Below, piece after piece: positions 19,724-32,900 of a stretch of 64,000 nt of DNA. The notes under the pieces were generated by a model. The model was given only the letters and a program-made list of their open reading frames with translations, searched no databases and was not told where the DNA came from. The stretch spans positions 682,001 to 746,000 of the forward strand of contig BQMF02000139.1 of the NCBI GenBank assembly GCA_027922465.2. The letters are read 5' to 3'. Numbering within the stretch: position 1 is the first letter of the stretch; each line of letters begins with the position of its first letter. This stretch comes from Turritopsis dohrnii (lineage: Eukaryota; Cnidaria; Hydrozoa; Anthoathecata; Oceaniidae). Made by a program: the position numbers and the translations under genes.

Positions 19724-22158
19724 AACAAGATGCCCTACCGGGCAGAAGGATTTCTGCAAGCTTTGCTGCTGAAAATGAAAGAAAAATGCAACACGAGCAG
19801 CCTAGATTTGTCCTGCTAAACTAAAACAGTCACATCATTCAACTCGAGAAGCATCAGCATTAAATCAACAAAAATGTTGATGCGATTGACAATGTTCGTC
19901 AAGAAAGTCAGTCTACATTAACGGAAAAAAGAGGCTTTTCTTTATGCTACGGTAGAGATTATTTATGAAGATCTATTGGTACGAATAAGCGGAATGATTG
20001 TTACTGGATATTTGCCACCCCCACGTACTCCAAAAAGTGCATTGACACAATACGAAACTCTAATTTAACCACATCAAACATAATGAATTCTATAAAAAGA
20101 TTCTGTGTATACTGGCGGCAACCAATACATCATTTGGACAGCACAATAATTATATAAAGTTTCTACATTGATCTCCTCAGGATGAAAAAGATATGTAATA
20201 TCACAATAATTGTTACTTTAGAAATTAAAATTCATATCTAATCTAAAAGTTAAAAAAAAAAAACATACATAGGGAGCAAAGAGATATGGTGATATAGCCA
20301 GAATACATCCAAACATTGCTAGTAAATATAGTATAAATAGCTGTATTAGAGTAATTATGTTGGTGATGCTGGGGGGAGCAGCTGAAAGGAAGCTAAGCTG
20401 AGCTCTAAGAATCCAAAAGCTTCTAAAAATTGACTTCAGACATGCGTACACATACAAATACACAAAGGTCTTTCATATTTAAAAAGGCTTGGAGCAAAAA
20501 TAAAACAAGAAATACCTTTTCTTCCACACCATGTATTGGCATTGTTTTCATATTTTAAACTTCAAGAAAACTTCTTTCAAAAAACCGAATAACCACGCTG
20601 TAATTTAATTTTATGAACATGACAAGTTCCCAACAGTAATGCAATTCTTTATATAAAATTATAAGCTGTATTAACTTCTTTTAAATCCATATTTTCATCA
20701 AAGAAACTTTTAGCAAACTACACACGTTTTTTCGCTGCCATTTTTAAAACGTTTTGAAGACGATCACATGGCATGGCGAAAATCAGCCAATGAACTATCG
20801 CTATTGAAGTTAAGGTGGCTAAATTAACACCCTTTCTTAGTAGTCGGGCATTATGCGCCAATGACGGTACAGACGGCTTTTCTATCGACCAATGAAATTC
20901 GAGAAACAAATATGCGCCGGTTTGGACAGGATGAAAAAAAAACAAGATGCCCTACCGGGCAGAAGGATTTCTGCAAGCTTTGCTGCTGAAAATGCCACAA
21001 AAATGCAACACTAGCACACTAGTCCTGCAAAACTAAGACAGTCACATCATTCAGCTCGAGAAGCATCAGCATTCAATAAACAAAAATATTAATGCGACTG
21101 ACAATGTTCGTCAAGAAAGTCAGCCTACCATAACATAAAAAAGGGGCTTTTCTTTATGCTATCGCGGAGATCATTTACGAAGATCTGTTTTTTTGTACGA
21201 ATAAGCTGAATGATTGTTACTGAATATTTGCCACCCACGTACTCCAAAAAAGTGCATCGACACAATACGAAACTCTAATTTAACCACATCAAACATAATG
21301 AATTCTATAAAAAGATTCTGTGTATACTGGCGGCAACCAATACATCATTTGGACAGCACAATAATTATATAAAGTTTCTACATTGATCTCCTCAGGATGA
21401 AAAAGATATGTAATATTACAATAATTGTTACTTAGAAATTAAAATTCATATCTAATCTAAAAGTTAAAAAAAAAACATACATAGGGAGCAAAGAGATATG
21501 GTGATATAGCCAGAATACATCCAAACATTGCTAGTAAATATAGTATAAATAGCTGTATTAGAGTAATTATGTTGGTGATGCTGGGGGGAGCAGCTGAAAG
21601 GAAGCTAAGCTGAGCTTTAAGAATCCAAAAGCTTCTAAAAATTGACTTCAGACATGCGTACACATACAAATACAAGGTCTTTCATATTTAAAAAGGCTTG
21701 GAGCAAAAATAAAACAAGAAATACCTTTTCTTCCACACCACCATGTATTGGCATTGTTTTCATATTTTAAACTTCAAGAAAACTTCTTTCAAAAAACCGA
21801 ATAACCACGCTGTAATTTAATTTTGTGAACATGACAAGTTCCCAACAGTAATGCAATTCTTTATATAAAATTATAAGCTGTATTAACTTCTTTTAAATCC
21901 ATATTTTCATCAAAGAAACTTTTAGCAAACTACACACGTTTTTTCGCTGCCATTTTTAAAACGTTTTGAAGACGATCACATGGCATGGCGAAAATCAGCC
22001 AATGAACTATCGCTATTGAAGTTAAGGTGGCTAAATTAACACCCTTTCTTAGTAGTCGGGCATTATGCGCCAATGACGGTACAGACGGCTTTTCTATCGA
22101 CCAATGAAATTCGAGAAGCAAATATGCGCCGGTTTGGACAGGATGAAAAAAAAAAAAA
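19724..22158. repeat. Direct tandem duplication, unit 1.217 kb
   Basis: Two adjacent copies start AACAAGATGCCCTACCGGGC at 19724 and 20941 and each ends GGACAGGATG plus an A run. They are nearly identical, so the duplication is recent or is kept alike by conversion. On the - strand each unit starts with three CATTGG (CCAAT-box) motifs, followed by ATGGCAGCGAAAAAACG and a stop. This resembles a promoter and first codons rather than a transposon. A hydrophobic open frame (20218-20463 and 21457-21675, - strand) is shared but not recognised. Confidence 0.85.
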
Positions 22159-23914
22159 ACAGAAAAACACGGACGATCGTAAAGTATTTCTTGCTTACGC
22201 AGAAATCCAAATATAGTCCACGTGAGCAAAACCGTCATAAATAGAACAATTTAAAACAATTTCAACTAACCATTAAAATGCTAATGTATTTCAGCCTTTA
22301 CATGTTGGAATCAATGGGGAAGATTGATATATAGAGGGAAAGCATACTAAACGAGCAGTGATATTTATTCCATTTATATTGATACAAGCTAGAAAATTAA
22401 AAGTGTAGAAGAATATACAGCCAATTTCTCTTAGCGAAAACTCGCCAAATAAATTAAAGTTTATTCGAAAATAAATAAAACACGTGTCGCATGCACACAC
22501 ACGCACATCAGGATGGATAGTATATCGTATTTGTTTATTCAGAAGATGCATGCAAAAAGTCAAAAGTCAAAACATAAATGTCAAATAACCTGGGTCTTCA
22601 AGACGATTGCTTTGTTTCGAACAAAAAAGGTTTCGAAAAGAAGACCAAAAGACAACGAGGCTTTAAACGGTTTCCTCTGAACTCTTCCGTTTCTTTTCAG
22701 AAAGAATAACTTAAGCTCACGTTCACACGAAGAAAAAACTAAATCAAAATTGATATTATATATATAATACACGCACATTTCTATTAATATTATACACGAT
22801 CTTTACAGTTGAATATACGTTCAAAATATAAAAGAGTTTGTAAGCAAGAATTAAAAATGCATGAATGAAAAACGAAGTCCACAAGTAAACTAGCAGAGAT
22901 AAATTACGACAACAACAACAACAACAAAAAAAACAACATCATAAGCTTAGTTACACTGTACAGAAATAAAAGAAAAACTTGTTATACGCAAATTCATTCT
23001 ATTTAATGCCCGAGGCGTTTAGGTTTGGTTTGAAGATGGTAGGGAACTCAGAAATCAATCATTGTCAATGCTCATTTTTACAGAAAATATCTTTAATCCT
23101 TCAGACGAAGATTATTTCCATTAGCTTCTTTATTTCATATCACGTCACCATGCGTAAATAGAGGGGCGTCAAGGTAGTCACCATGCGTAAATAGAGGGGC
23201 GTCAATGTAGAGTGAGTATTGAATAAAGTTGAATTGTAAAAAAAAAAACTGTTAAAACGTAAAAACATAAAAAGATTGGATGAATATGTACATAACCAAT
23301 AAAAGTTCGCTAAAAGAATTGATAAATTTAATTAAGAAAAATTTAAAGTGTAGAATGGGCTTAAAGATGCTATAAATACATTGCTGGTCAGCTAAAAGAA
23401 AAAACGACAAAAAGATGGCCGACATCGAGGACGACTTCATTTAATTTAAATTCATCAAACATGAAGTGGGAATGTATCAATATAGTTAACTCTATTTGTA
23501 ATGAAATCTAACCAATAAAATTCAAGCTGAACGATAACTTGTTTACCCTGTTAAGAAACTGACCAATCAGCAACTAGATGAAATTAACATAATAATAATA
23601 GACTACATCTAAAAGTGTTTTAAAATCATTAAAATTGTTAAATTGATAAAATATATGCACAAAAAAAAGCAAGAATATATCCTATGAGCAGCCATCAGGG
23701 TTTTCTCAATACGTCACATGTTTCCCTCACGACACAATGGATACTGAAATCACGCAGATGTCATTCACACGAAGGAGAAACTAATTTTCACATCGCATTT
23801 ATACCCTCGCTGTGTTTCTCCTCCAACCAGTGATAATCGTGCGAGGGTTGCCAATAAGTGCTGTTTACCTCGCATTCGTGCAGCGTAGAAGAGAAAAACG
23901 TTCACCAGTATGGA
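22159..23914. other. Intergenic, 3' side of PLC beta
   Basis: No gene seen. It has an ACA microsatellite near 22909-22930 and a direct repeat of TCACCATGCGTAAATAGAGG followed by GGCGTCAA (about 23148 and 23179). A candidate polyadenylation signal for the - strand gene (AATAAA, complement of 23129-23134) lies rather far from its stop. Confidence 0.6.
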
Positions 23915-26900
23915 TTATGAGGCATCCTCGTTGCAGGCTGCATTTGAGAACAGAGCTGGTGTGAGCTTCTGCAAGTCTTGTGTATCCAACAGCCCGCACT
24001 TACTTTGAAACAACTGCTCCAGCTCCTCCATATCCTGTAACAACAATCATTCATGAAGAAGCAAAAACATATTCTCTATGTACTTGGGGGAGACACAAAC
24101 TACTTTAAATATTACTATAGTAGGCAGTCATACCTTGTCGTATTTTTTGCTGAGAATCTCGTTCATTTCTTCATACTGTTTGGCGAGTAACTCGATCTCT
24201 TTCTCTTGGAAAGCTTGCATCTAAAACAAAAAGTAAACGAACCAATGAATAGATGGATATACGGACGAATGAATGAGTAGATGGATATATGAGTAGATGG
24301 ATATATGGTCGAATGAATGAGTAGATGGATATATGAGTAGATGGGTATATGAGTAGATAGGTATATGGACGAATGAATGAGTAGATGGATACATGAACGA
24401 ATGAATTCACACCCTTTGAATTTCTTTGACAGACTGCTCAATGTGTTTTTTGTTTTGAACTCGTTTCTTTTGCTGCAGTTCTGCTTTGTCTTTGGTGTCT
24501 TTAGAGATATCTTTGATTTCATTACGGTTGAACTTGTCCTGTTTCTTCTTCAACGAGACTTTATCTCTACACATGCAACGAAAACAAGGTTTAGACAAAG
24601 GAATGGACGAAGTAGGTAGAGTACACATGCGAATCGACCTTTGATTTGTTCATTTTCTTTTTTAGCTAGTCACTTTCGAATTGAAAAAATAATTTCCTAG
24701 CAATAGAAGAAATCACAGCACCACAGCCTAGCAGTTAATTTTTGAATTTCCGTTCAAATGCCGAGTCTTGTTATCATGTATGCCAATGCATTTTATCGTT
24801 TCACTGAGTAAAGTGATAGTCCGTATCGCTCCGCTTCCTCAGTGGAATAATCAAAAGTAAAGCAAATATACAGTGTGTATTGAAATGTTTAATGTAATTT
24901 TTATACCCTTCAAAAAATCCCAGAAAAACACGTTCTTCCAGCGGGCAAAAATGTCAAAAAGTCACTACGACGTAGAGCATTTTTATTGAATAAATCTGTA
25001 TATTACAACTACATACAACAGCACTCCTTCGCAGTGATTTTTCAACAACTTTGCCTACTTGGTTTCGAAAATGCGATAGTCATTCCAAAACGCTATCAGA
25101 AGAAAACTGATTTCTCTTCCCTTCTTTCAAGATTTCAACAGTATTGACCTTTCCAAGTACTGCATTTAATCAAATATGCACAGAATCAGCGCAGTTTTCG
25201 CAAAAGTTGAATATCAGTATAAAGGCCAACCTTTCATGACGTTCCGACAGTTTCTTTTGATTGACAACCTCAATCTGCTGCAAAATCTTCTTCAGCTCGG
25301 ATATTTTCTGAAAAGATGATGAAAAATATGTTCAGAGAACCTTCGACTTTTTCCTTCTACTTCTACAACGAGTATTTCTCGTTAATTCGACCAAAATGCT
25401 TTTAGAAATTTGGCAAGTAGCATAGGAATAGTAACAACCTTTCGTTAAACAAAACATAGTGGGGACTTACTGGTTCCACCTGAGATTTCGCAAGATTCAT
25501 CTGTTCCTCATAATACACTTTATATTGGTCCTTAATTTTGTCTCGTTGCTCGAATGCCATACGTTCGATCTGAACAGATCATTTCGAAATAAGAAAATAC
25601 ATGGGCGCTACCAAGATAAGGGCGGGTTGAACTGCTTTTTAATCAACTAGGGGGCGCAGTAGCTCGTAGGAAAGGATGACTGCATGACTTTCTTAAGAAC
25701 TTAATAAAACAACGCAATTGGATAATTCTAATTGGTGGATCACATTAAGACACAGCATCTGATTGGTGGACTATTTGAAACATGTTTGGTCACCTCTTTT
25801 TCATGCCTGCTGTTAAGGTCAGAGATTTCTCTTCGGCAATCATTGTATGTTTCTGTATATGTGCTAGGAACAAAGGGAACGAGATAAGTGAAAGACAGGG
25901 AATGAGAAGTTGTGTAACAAACAAACGGCGAAGGAATGTTCACTAGTAATAACATGACTTTGAGAGAAATTTGGGATTTATTTCCCCTATGTTGTTGTCC
26001 AAACTTTTGAAAAACAATCAAGATAAATTAATCCCAAACTTCATGAATAACCATGTTGTTTGCTAGTAAATGCAAATCAGTCTATATTCTACTTTGTTTA
26101 AACTCAAAAAAATAAAACTTGTATTCTATTGTCAAAACATTATTTTTTATGAACTTTCGTTGCGAAAAATTAATTAAAATGTGATGTCATCAAAGAATTT
26201 AAAAGTAGTTGTCGATTTCAGCTTTTCGAACGTTCTATTCAATTTGGCGGGAAATTTCAAATCCGCCAGAAATTTGAGATTAATCGAATGACTAAGATCA
26301 TATGGAGCTTTTCATCCCGGCAGGGCGAGATGGGACGTTTTGAGGAGATCCTAGCTTTTATACAATTCTCACTATATTTTTTCCCTGATCGTTATGGAAA
26401 TCAACAAAATCACCCTGTCCCGGTTAAGCGGGATCTCGTTTATTTTTGCTGGGATCCCGCTTAAGCGAGGTGGTTTTTCTCCATATGATCACAGTTATCC
26501 CGTCTTAATCCCGAGATAATATTTCACGCGTGCGCAGAAATTACAATTTTTATATAAACAATAACATAAAAACTACCCCGGGGTGATTTTCACCATATGA
26601 TCACAATTATCTCGTCTTGCCGGGACGGGATGATATTTCACACGTGCGCATTAATAAAAATATTTATATAAACAATAAAGACTTAGCTGAAGATTGTTCG
26701 CCTATGCAGACATGAAACTCTTGAGTACTGAGTCAATAAAACAAATCGTCTTTTCTTGACCTATGGTATCTAGCTCTCTTTGTAATTTAAACAAATATGG
26801 AGCACTGTGTCGATTCAAAAGAAGCCAACATTTGTGTATAAACATAAAAACTATCCCGGGATGATTTTCATCTCGGCAAGACGGGACAAAAAGTTCATAT

Positions 26901-29900
26901 GATCGCAATGCAAAACTGCCCCGGGACGATTTTCATCCTGCCCTACCGGGATAAAAAACTCCATATGATCAGCCCCTAATTTCCCTCAAACTTGAATTAA
27001 ATTTCAACTGACCGTGTGAATAAATAAAAGTAAAGTAATCATATAATCCAAGTTTTTTTAACATTGCAACCTAACAGTTTCCAGAGAAGTCTTTGTTATT
27101 GGTTTGTTCGAAATCTTGAAACCAAGCAGGTCAACAATACCTGATTCAACCCAAGTTCATTAATTAAACCTGATTTTTGGCAGCAACACGAAACACCTAC
27201 CTGTCCTTTTCAGAATTTTTCAAAACTTTTGCATGTTTCTTCTGTAAGACCCCTTTTTCTTTTTCAACGATGGCTCTCAGTTTTCTAGTCTCCACATCCA
27301 AATCCTTCGTGACCTTCATACGATCCTACCAAAACAAAAGGACGAAAATAAAAATACGTGTATGTCATATTTATATACAATAGCACACCGAACTGTCACA
27401 GAACCCACCTTGACATGTTTCTGCACGAGCGTTTGCAACTCGGCGTCATGTTTCTGTTTTATCCGATTGTACAACTGAAACAACGACACGAAGAATAATG
27501 AGCATTTTTAATACCACCAGGTGGATGTTTAACAAATTGTTTATTCAGAAAGGAAATTATTCCACCTTGTTTTCCATTAGAGTCATCATATCTGGCGCAT
27601 GGAGGTCTACCATTTCTACAACACAACAGAAATAGTTTTTTTCAAGGCGGAACGAAAAATAAAAATTTCTGGAGCAATTAACACCATCTTTTATAGAACC
27701 AAAATATACCCAGTCACCAAAATTATTAAAGAGTCACCGTGAGGAAGAGCATTTTTGAAATGGTGTGTATGTATGTTTCTTTAGAATGCACTCCTTCGCA
27801 GAGATTTTTCAACAAATTTGCTAACTGGATATGAGATCGACTGATCGTCAAAAATTTTACGCCAACGTCATTGTCCCACTGTTAGTGAGAACTTGAGGAA
27901 AAATAATTTCAAAAAAAATCCATCCAGAGTTTTCACATATAGAAGTCGTAGAGTGTGTGTTGTCTTGCTAAAATGTTATCTTTTTGGTTGAAAGTCTCTC
28001 ATGTTTGTTTGAAAGAACAAGGCGATACACAATAATTTGTTCATATAAACCAGACAGAAAAAACAAAGCATTGACCACAAACTTTAATGATTGCATCTTG
28101 TTAGAAAAAACCTACAGCATACAACACACATCGCCCATAACTTCACACAGACGCCCTAAGTTAACACCCCACGGATGTATAGTAAGTGGCATACCATCAC
28201 GAATGCCAACAATTTGGTCTGCTTGTATACTTTGCGATCTTGGGTACTGCACGTCAACATTGTCGGCGATCTTTTGCATTGGCACACTGCGGGTTCTCTT
28301 CCCGTTACGACTATCACTACGATTGGTTAAACTATCTAAAGGTAATCATTCACATTCACATCATCATCATCATACGCGGCAACCAATGAAAATTAATAAA
28401 TTGTCAATTGTAAATGATAACTGTTCTTCATAAAACAATTCCAGAGGCGTAACTATTTGTGGAGGAGAGTTTAATTATTTAAAGTAGAACAGAAAAGCGT
28501 GCAAGTAACCTAATCGATACTTAAGACTGATAAGAAATATCATAATGTTGGACTCTTCCACTTTTTTGACTGACCCTAAATATGCCTCTGAATTCTGCAT
28601 AAAAAATAAGCCTCCATACCACGTTTCTTTTCCAGGGTACTGTCGACGTTATTCGGCATTCCAGGTATAGAAATGATGCTGCCTCTTTTGTTCGATAAGT
28701 TGGGAACGCCCAATTCAGGACCAGTTGGTTTTTCCTAAAAAAAACACAGGAATTTTGGATTATGATACATATGTGGTGAGAGTTTCTCGGAAAGATAAAA
28801 CGAGTTAAGGTAATATAATATCGTGGTTTATTGGACATCTGATCGTGTTGATATATATACCGGCTGGTTATCCTTGTTTTCTTTGACGCCTTCCTCCATC
28901 TCCAATAGTTTCAAGGCTTCTGTGCGCTTCTCCTTTTCAGATAAGTACTTCATCGGGTTAGCGAGAGCATCTGCAAAATCTAAAATCAAAACATTTTAAC
29001 AACTTCATCGGTTTTTAATCCCCAAAATGTTCGATATGGGATCTAATACGTTGCAATAGAGTTTTATTGGAGGCTATTTTGAGAATTATATTGGAATGCA
29101 TTTTGATATCCTAATAATATAGACCATTTGTGGTTGATCTTATCCTTCCGAATTCTCAAAAAAACTCAAAGGGTGTTAAACCTCCGTCAAATGACTAATT
29201 TCAGTTAACAAACCTGAAAAGCTTTCAGGGACATAATCCTTAGTTATTATGTCAACAAACAGAGTTGGTAAACATAATGGCTGATAAGCTTCATTCCGTA
29301 GTTTGATGTGACGATAACCTGTAAGAAATTGAATGACAAGTCACAACAAGCTTGAATATTAGAAGCAAAGGAGATGTAATCGATTTTGTGAAACTAGTTC
29401 CCAGACCTGGAGATAAGGCATCAACTGGGAGAATGCGATGACCAATTAGTTTTCCATTATCTTCATAAGCAGCAATGCGAAGTTCAGCTAACTGAGGGAG
29501 AATTACCTGGGAGAGGAAAAAAATTGTGTTATTATGAAGAACTCTGATTTTTAAAAAGTTGCGGATGATTTCTCCGTACTACACATTGAAATAATCGTCT
29601 CGTTTAAAACTAAAATGATGACACTTGGTAATGAAACAAAAAGGTTTCAGTCTTTGAGCTAATACCTTGAATTTAAAGGGCTCCTCATCATATATGGGAT
29701 TTAAACCATTATTGGAAACCACTTTCGTTCGGTATTTTAAATTTCTTCGAACAGTATCCACAGGTAAACCATACACTTCAACTTCTACATAGGTGCCGCA
29801 GCGTCGTTCGGACAAACATTGACCCGAAATAACCTGGAATGAAAAAAAAAACAAACAAAAACGACAATTATTATAGGTATCCAATCGTTTTGCAAGTATT

Positions 29901-32900
29901 TCCAACCAAAATTCAAATATATCCATGTCTTCATTAATTTTCATTCTCTAATGGCCATTCAGTCTTGGGTGTGTATAAAAGAAATTTCAGCTGATGTGAC
30001 CATACCAAATATTGATGAATATTGATGACCATGCTTACTATGCTGCCAACGGATTTTTTATTTGGGCAGGCATTTGTTTGTAAAGCCCTTATATTTGTTT
30101 GTTTACTTAACAATATAATATACGATTAAGGAATAATGTGTGAGTCCTTCTAAAAAAATTGAAAAACCCAAGTTAAACTTTGTGTGTCTGGTTGAATAAG
30201 CATTGACATTGACTTATCACTGCAAAGGAGTACATTTCTACAAAAGGACGCACATTATTTCAATGAAAACATTCTTCATTGCAGTGACTTTTTGATGATT
30301 TTGTCGACTGGTATGAAATGAAATAAGGTTAAATACCAATGAGCCACAAAAAAAAAAACATTTAAAATTATTATCCCTCAAATAATTATTTCTGAAGACG
30401 AAGCATAAAAATTTGGATATATCAGCACAGTTTTCGTAAAATATATAAATATATATAAACTGATGCCTTGCTCAAACCTTTTTGTTACTTTTTTGTTACT
30501 TAAGCTACAAGTTAATCCACTGAGACAAATGCATGCTTATGTGAATAATAATTAACAATCAGGATTATTGTAAAGAACTGTGGTGGAAGAACCAAAGTTA
30601 TCATAGAACTGAAGATATATAAGTATTCCTTCCATTTTCTAACAGTAAGCAGAAAGAAGATTATAAACCAACACTATGCTAGATGAATAAAAATAATGTT
30701 GAAAAATTCGATCTGCAAAAAACCTTGGAAACATACCCGGACCCAAACAGTACCAGCAATTATACCATCAACAGTTGTCTCCACAAAAGGGTCAAAGGTA
30801 CGATCACTACGTCGCATATGTTCAGGTTTTAATAAGTAACTACAAAAAAAAATAACATAATTTGTTTGTTTACAAACCATATGGTAAAGCAAAAATTAAT
30901 TTTTGATAAAACTACCAATACAATACAACTTCACATACCCGCATCGGCCATTAATTTCAAATTTACCGAGATTTAACATCATTGGCAGATCTACAAATTG
31001 AGACATGGACAGATGTTTCAATATCTGGTACCGTTATATGTTTTGGAAATCTTTGTTGAATCATAGAGTCAGCATACCTAACGTTTGAAAATTTAAGGCC
31101 ACAAACTGACAGCCGACATTCCAAAACAATTGAGGCAAATAATTATCTGAACTGACACGACTTCCTTTTGGATATATCCTACTAGGTTGAAATTTATTAT
31201 AGTTGACAAACTCCACTGGCTGTTCTTTTAACAAATTAGTAGCAGCGTTTTCACTGAAGGAGGACATTTCATAGAATCTTTTCGCCTTCTCGGCACGATC
31301 GAACCCACGAAAATGAACTGGTTGAAAGTAATTGACAAGGTCTGAAAGCTCCTGTTGTGCTTCCACTTCAGGTTGCTCTTCTTCTTCAGATTTCGGAACA
31401 ACCTCCTTCACTTCACCTTCTTCAGGCAAGTCATCCAAGCTGGGTCCTTCCAGCACTGAATCTGGAATAGTCACCGACTCCACTGAAGGTTGACTGACCA
31501 ATCCAGCCGTTTGCTTCTGTTCAGATCCTAAAATGTAGAAATTTGCTTGATTTAGATACCACCAATTAGCAACTACTTGTTATTGCTTATCAGATATTTT
31601 ACATTTAAGGACAGTATCTATTATTCTGTAAATGACAGATTCTTGCCGAAGAACGTTTTTTTTTACAGAAAATTGTTTAGGGATATTTTTTATAAAACAG
31701 GGAAATTGAGTCCAAGCTTTACAATGTTAAGCCTATGTCAGACAGTGTTTTTGAATGTAAACAAATGAAAAAGCTACTGAAATCGCGTTAAACAGGTGGG
31801 TTAAATGGAGATAAATTTTAATGTGCAATGGAAACGATGATAAGTCATTAGTGCTTCAATTTTGTCTCGAATTAGCGCCTAATTCGGAATTTAAATATCA
31901 AAAGCTTTTGATATTTTAACCAAAATTAGCATGTTCCCAGCTGCTTTATCAAAGAATACCGACATTGGTATTAGATATTACTATGTTCAAAATCAAAATC
32001 TGACCTATTTACTTATTATAACAAGGAAGTTTGAGTAATATAATGGAATCTGTATAAGACAGACAGGGTATAAAGTGGCAGACACAAACCTTTGTAACAG
32101 AATGATTCATGGTCAAACTCTCATAAAAAGATCTCTATAAAGCAGACAGGTTATAAAGCTGACAGTGCTAAACACATTTTCCCTCATTTTCCCTCAGCAT
32201 AAAGCGGACACTAGATAATATCCTATAATTTTCATCATTTTTTGAATTTTTCTACTTTATTTACATTTCAAATATTTTGTTAATGTTTTATTCTCCCCAA
32301 GTCAACAGGTCCAATCAGTTCATACACCACTGGTATTTCTAAACCATACCAAGCTCCTCTGTTGACACGTTTACCTGTGACTTTGCATGATTTTCGCCCT
32401 ATCTGAACTCCATCGCCAACTTTTGGATCTCACAAATGCATATAAGCATGATATCTACATGCAAATGAGTTAAAAGTGAATCTTTCTTCTTTAATCACGT
32501 ATAAAGGGATCTCCATTTCAATGTTTCACAGTAAAATGTTTGAAAATTGATACTGGTTTGATACCATTTTGTCTTTCATTCGTTGTATCATAGGGCTGTT
32601 TCATAGATACTTCTCTGTAAAGACTTTTTAAAATACTGCATAAAATACTTGTTTTTGTTCCCTATGTCCATTGTAGCCTGAGAACAAAGTTAACATACCC
32701 AGGGAAAAATGTTTGGCAAAATTTAACCTTTAAAATAATTTTTAGGAAAACTCTCTATAAAGCAGACATCTGTCTAAACCGGATAGATGTTTTCGCACCA
32801 AAGGTGTCTGCTTTATACAAATTCCAATGTATTCCTTTAATACAGTGGACAAAAAAGGTTCATGCTTCAAGAAGAATTACCAGTGGAAGAAGTCAGGTTA

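Noticed and set aside
20218..20463. Hydrophobic open frame repeated in both 1.2 kb units as a membrane protein gene
   Set aside because: Its conservation is explained by the recent duplication, its end differs with A-run length, and it has no recognisable family features.
24163..24522. Open frames with repeated Ile-Tyr-Ser-Phe-Ile residues on the - strand
   Set aside because: They are translations of the minisatellite in a PLC beta intron plus exon 28 read in a wrong frame.
27984..28433. + strand open frame of 149 codons within a PLC beta intron
   Set aside because: Low-complexity His-rich end from a CAT microsatellite, no recognisable domain, and no supporting splice or start context.
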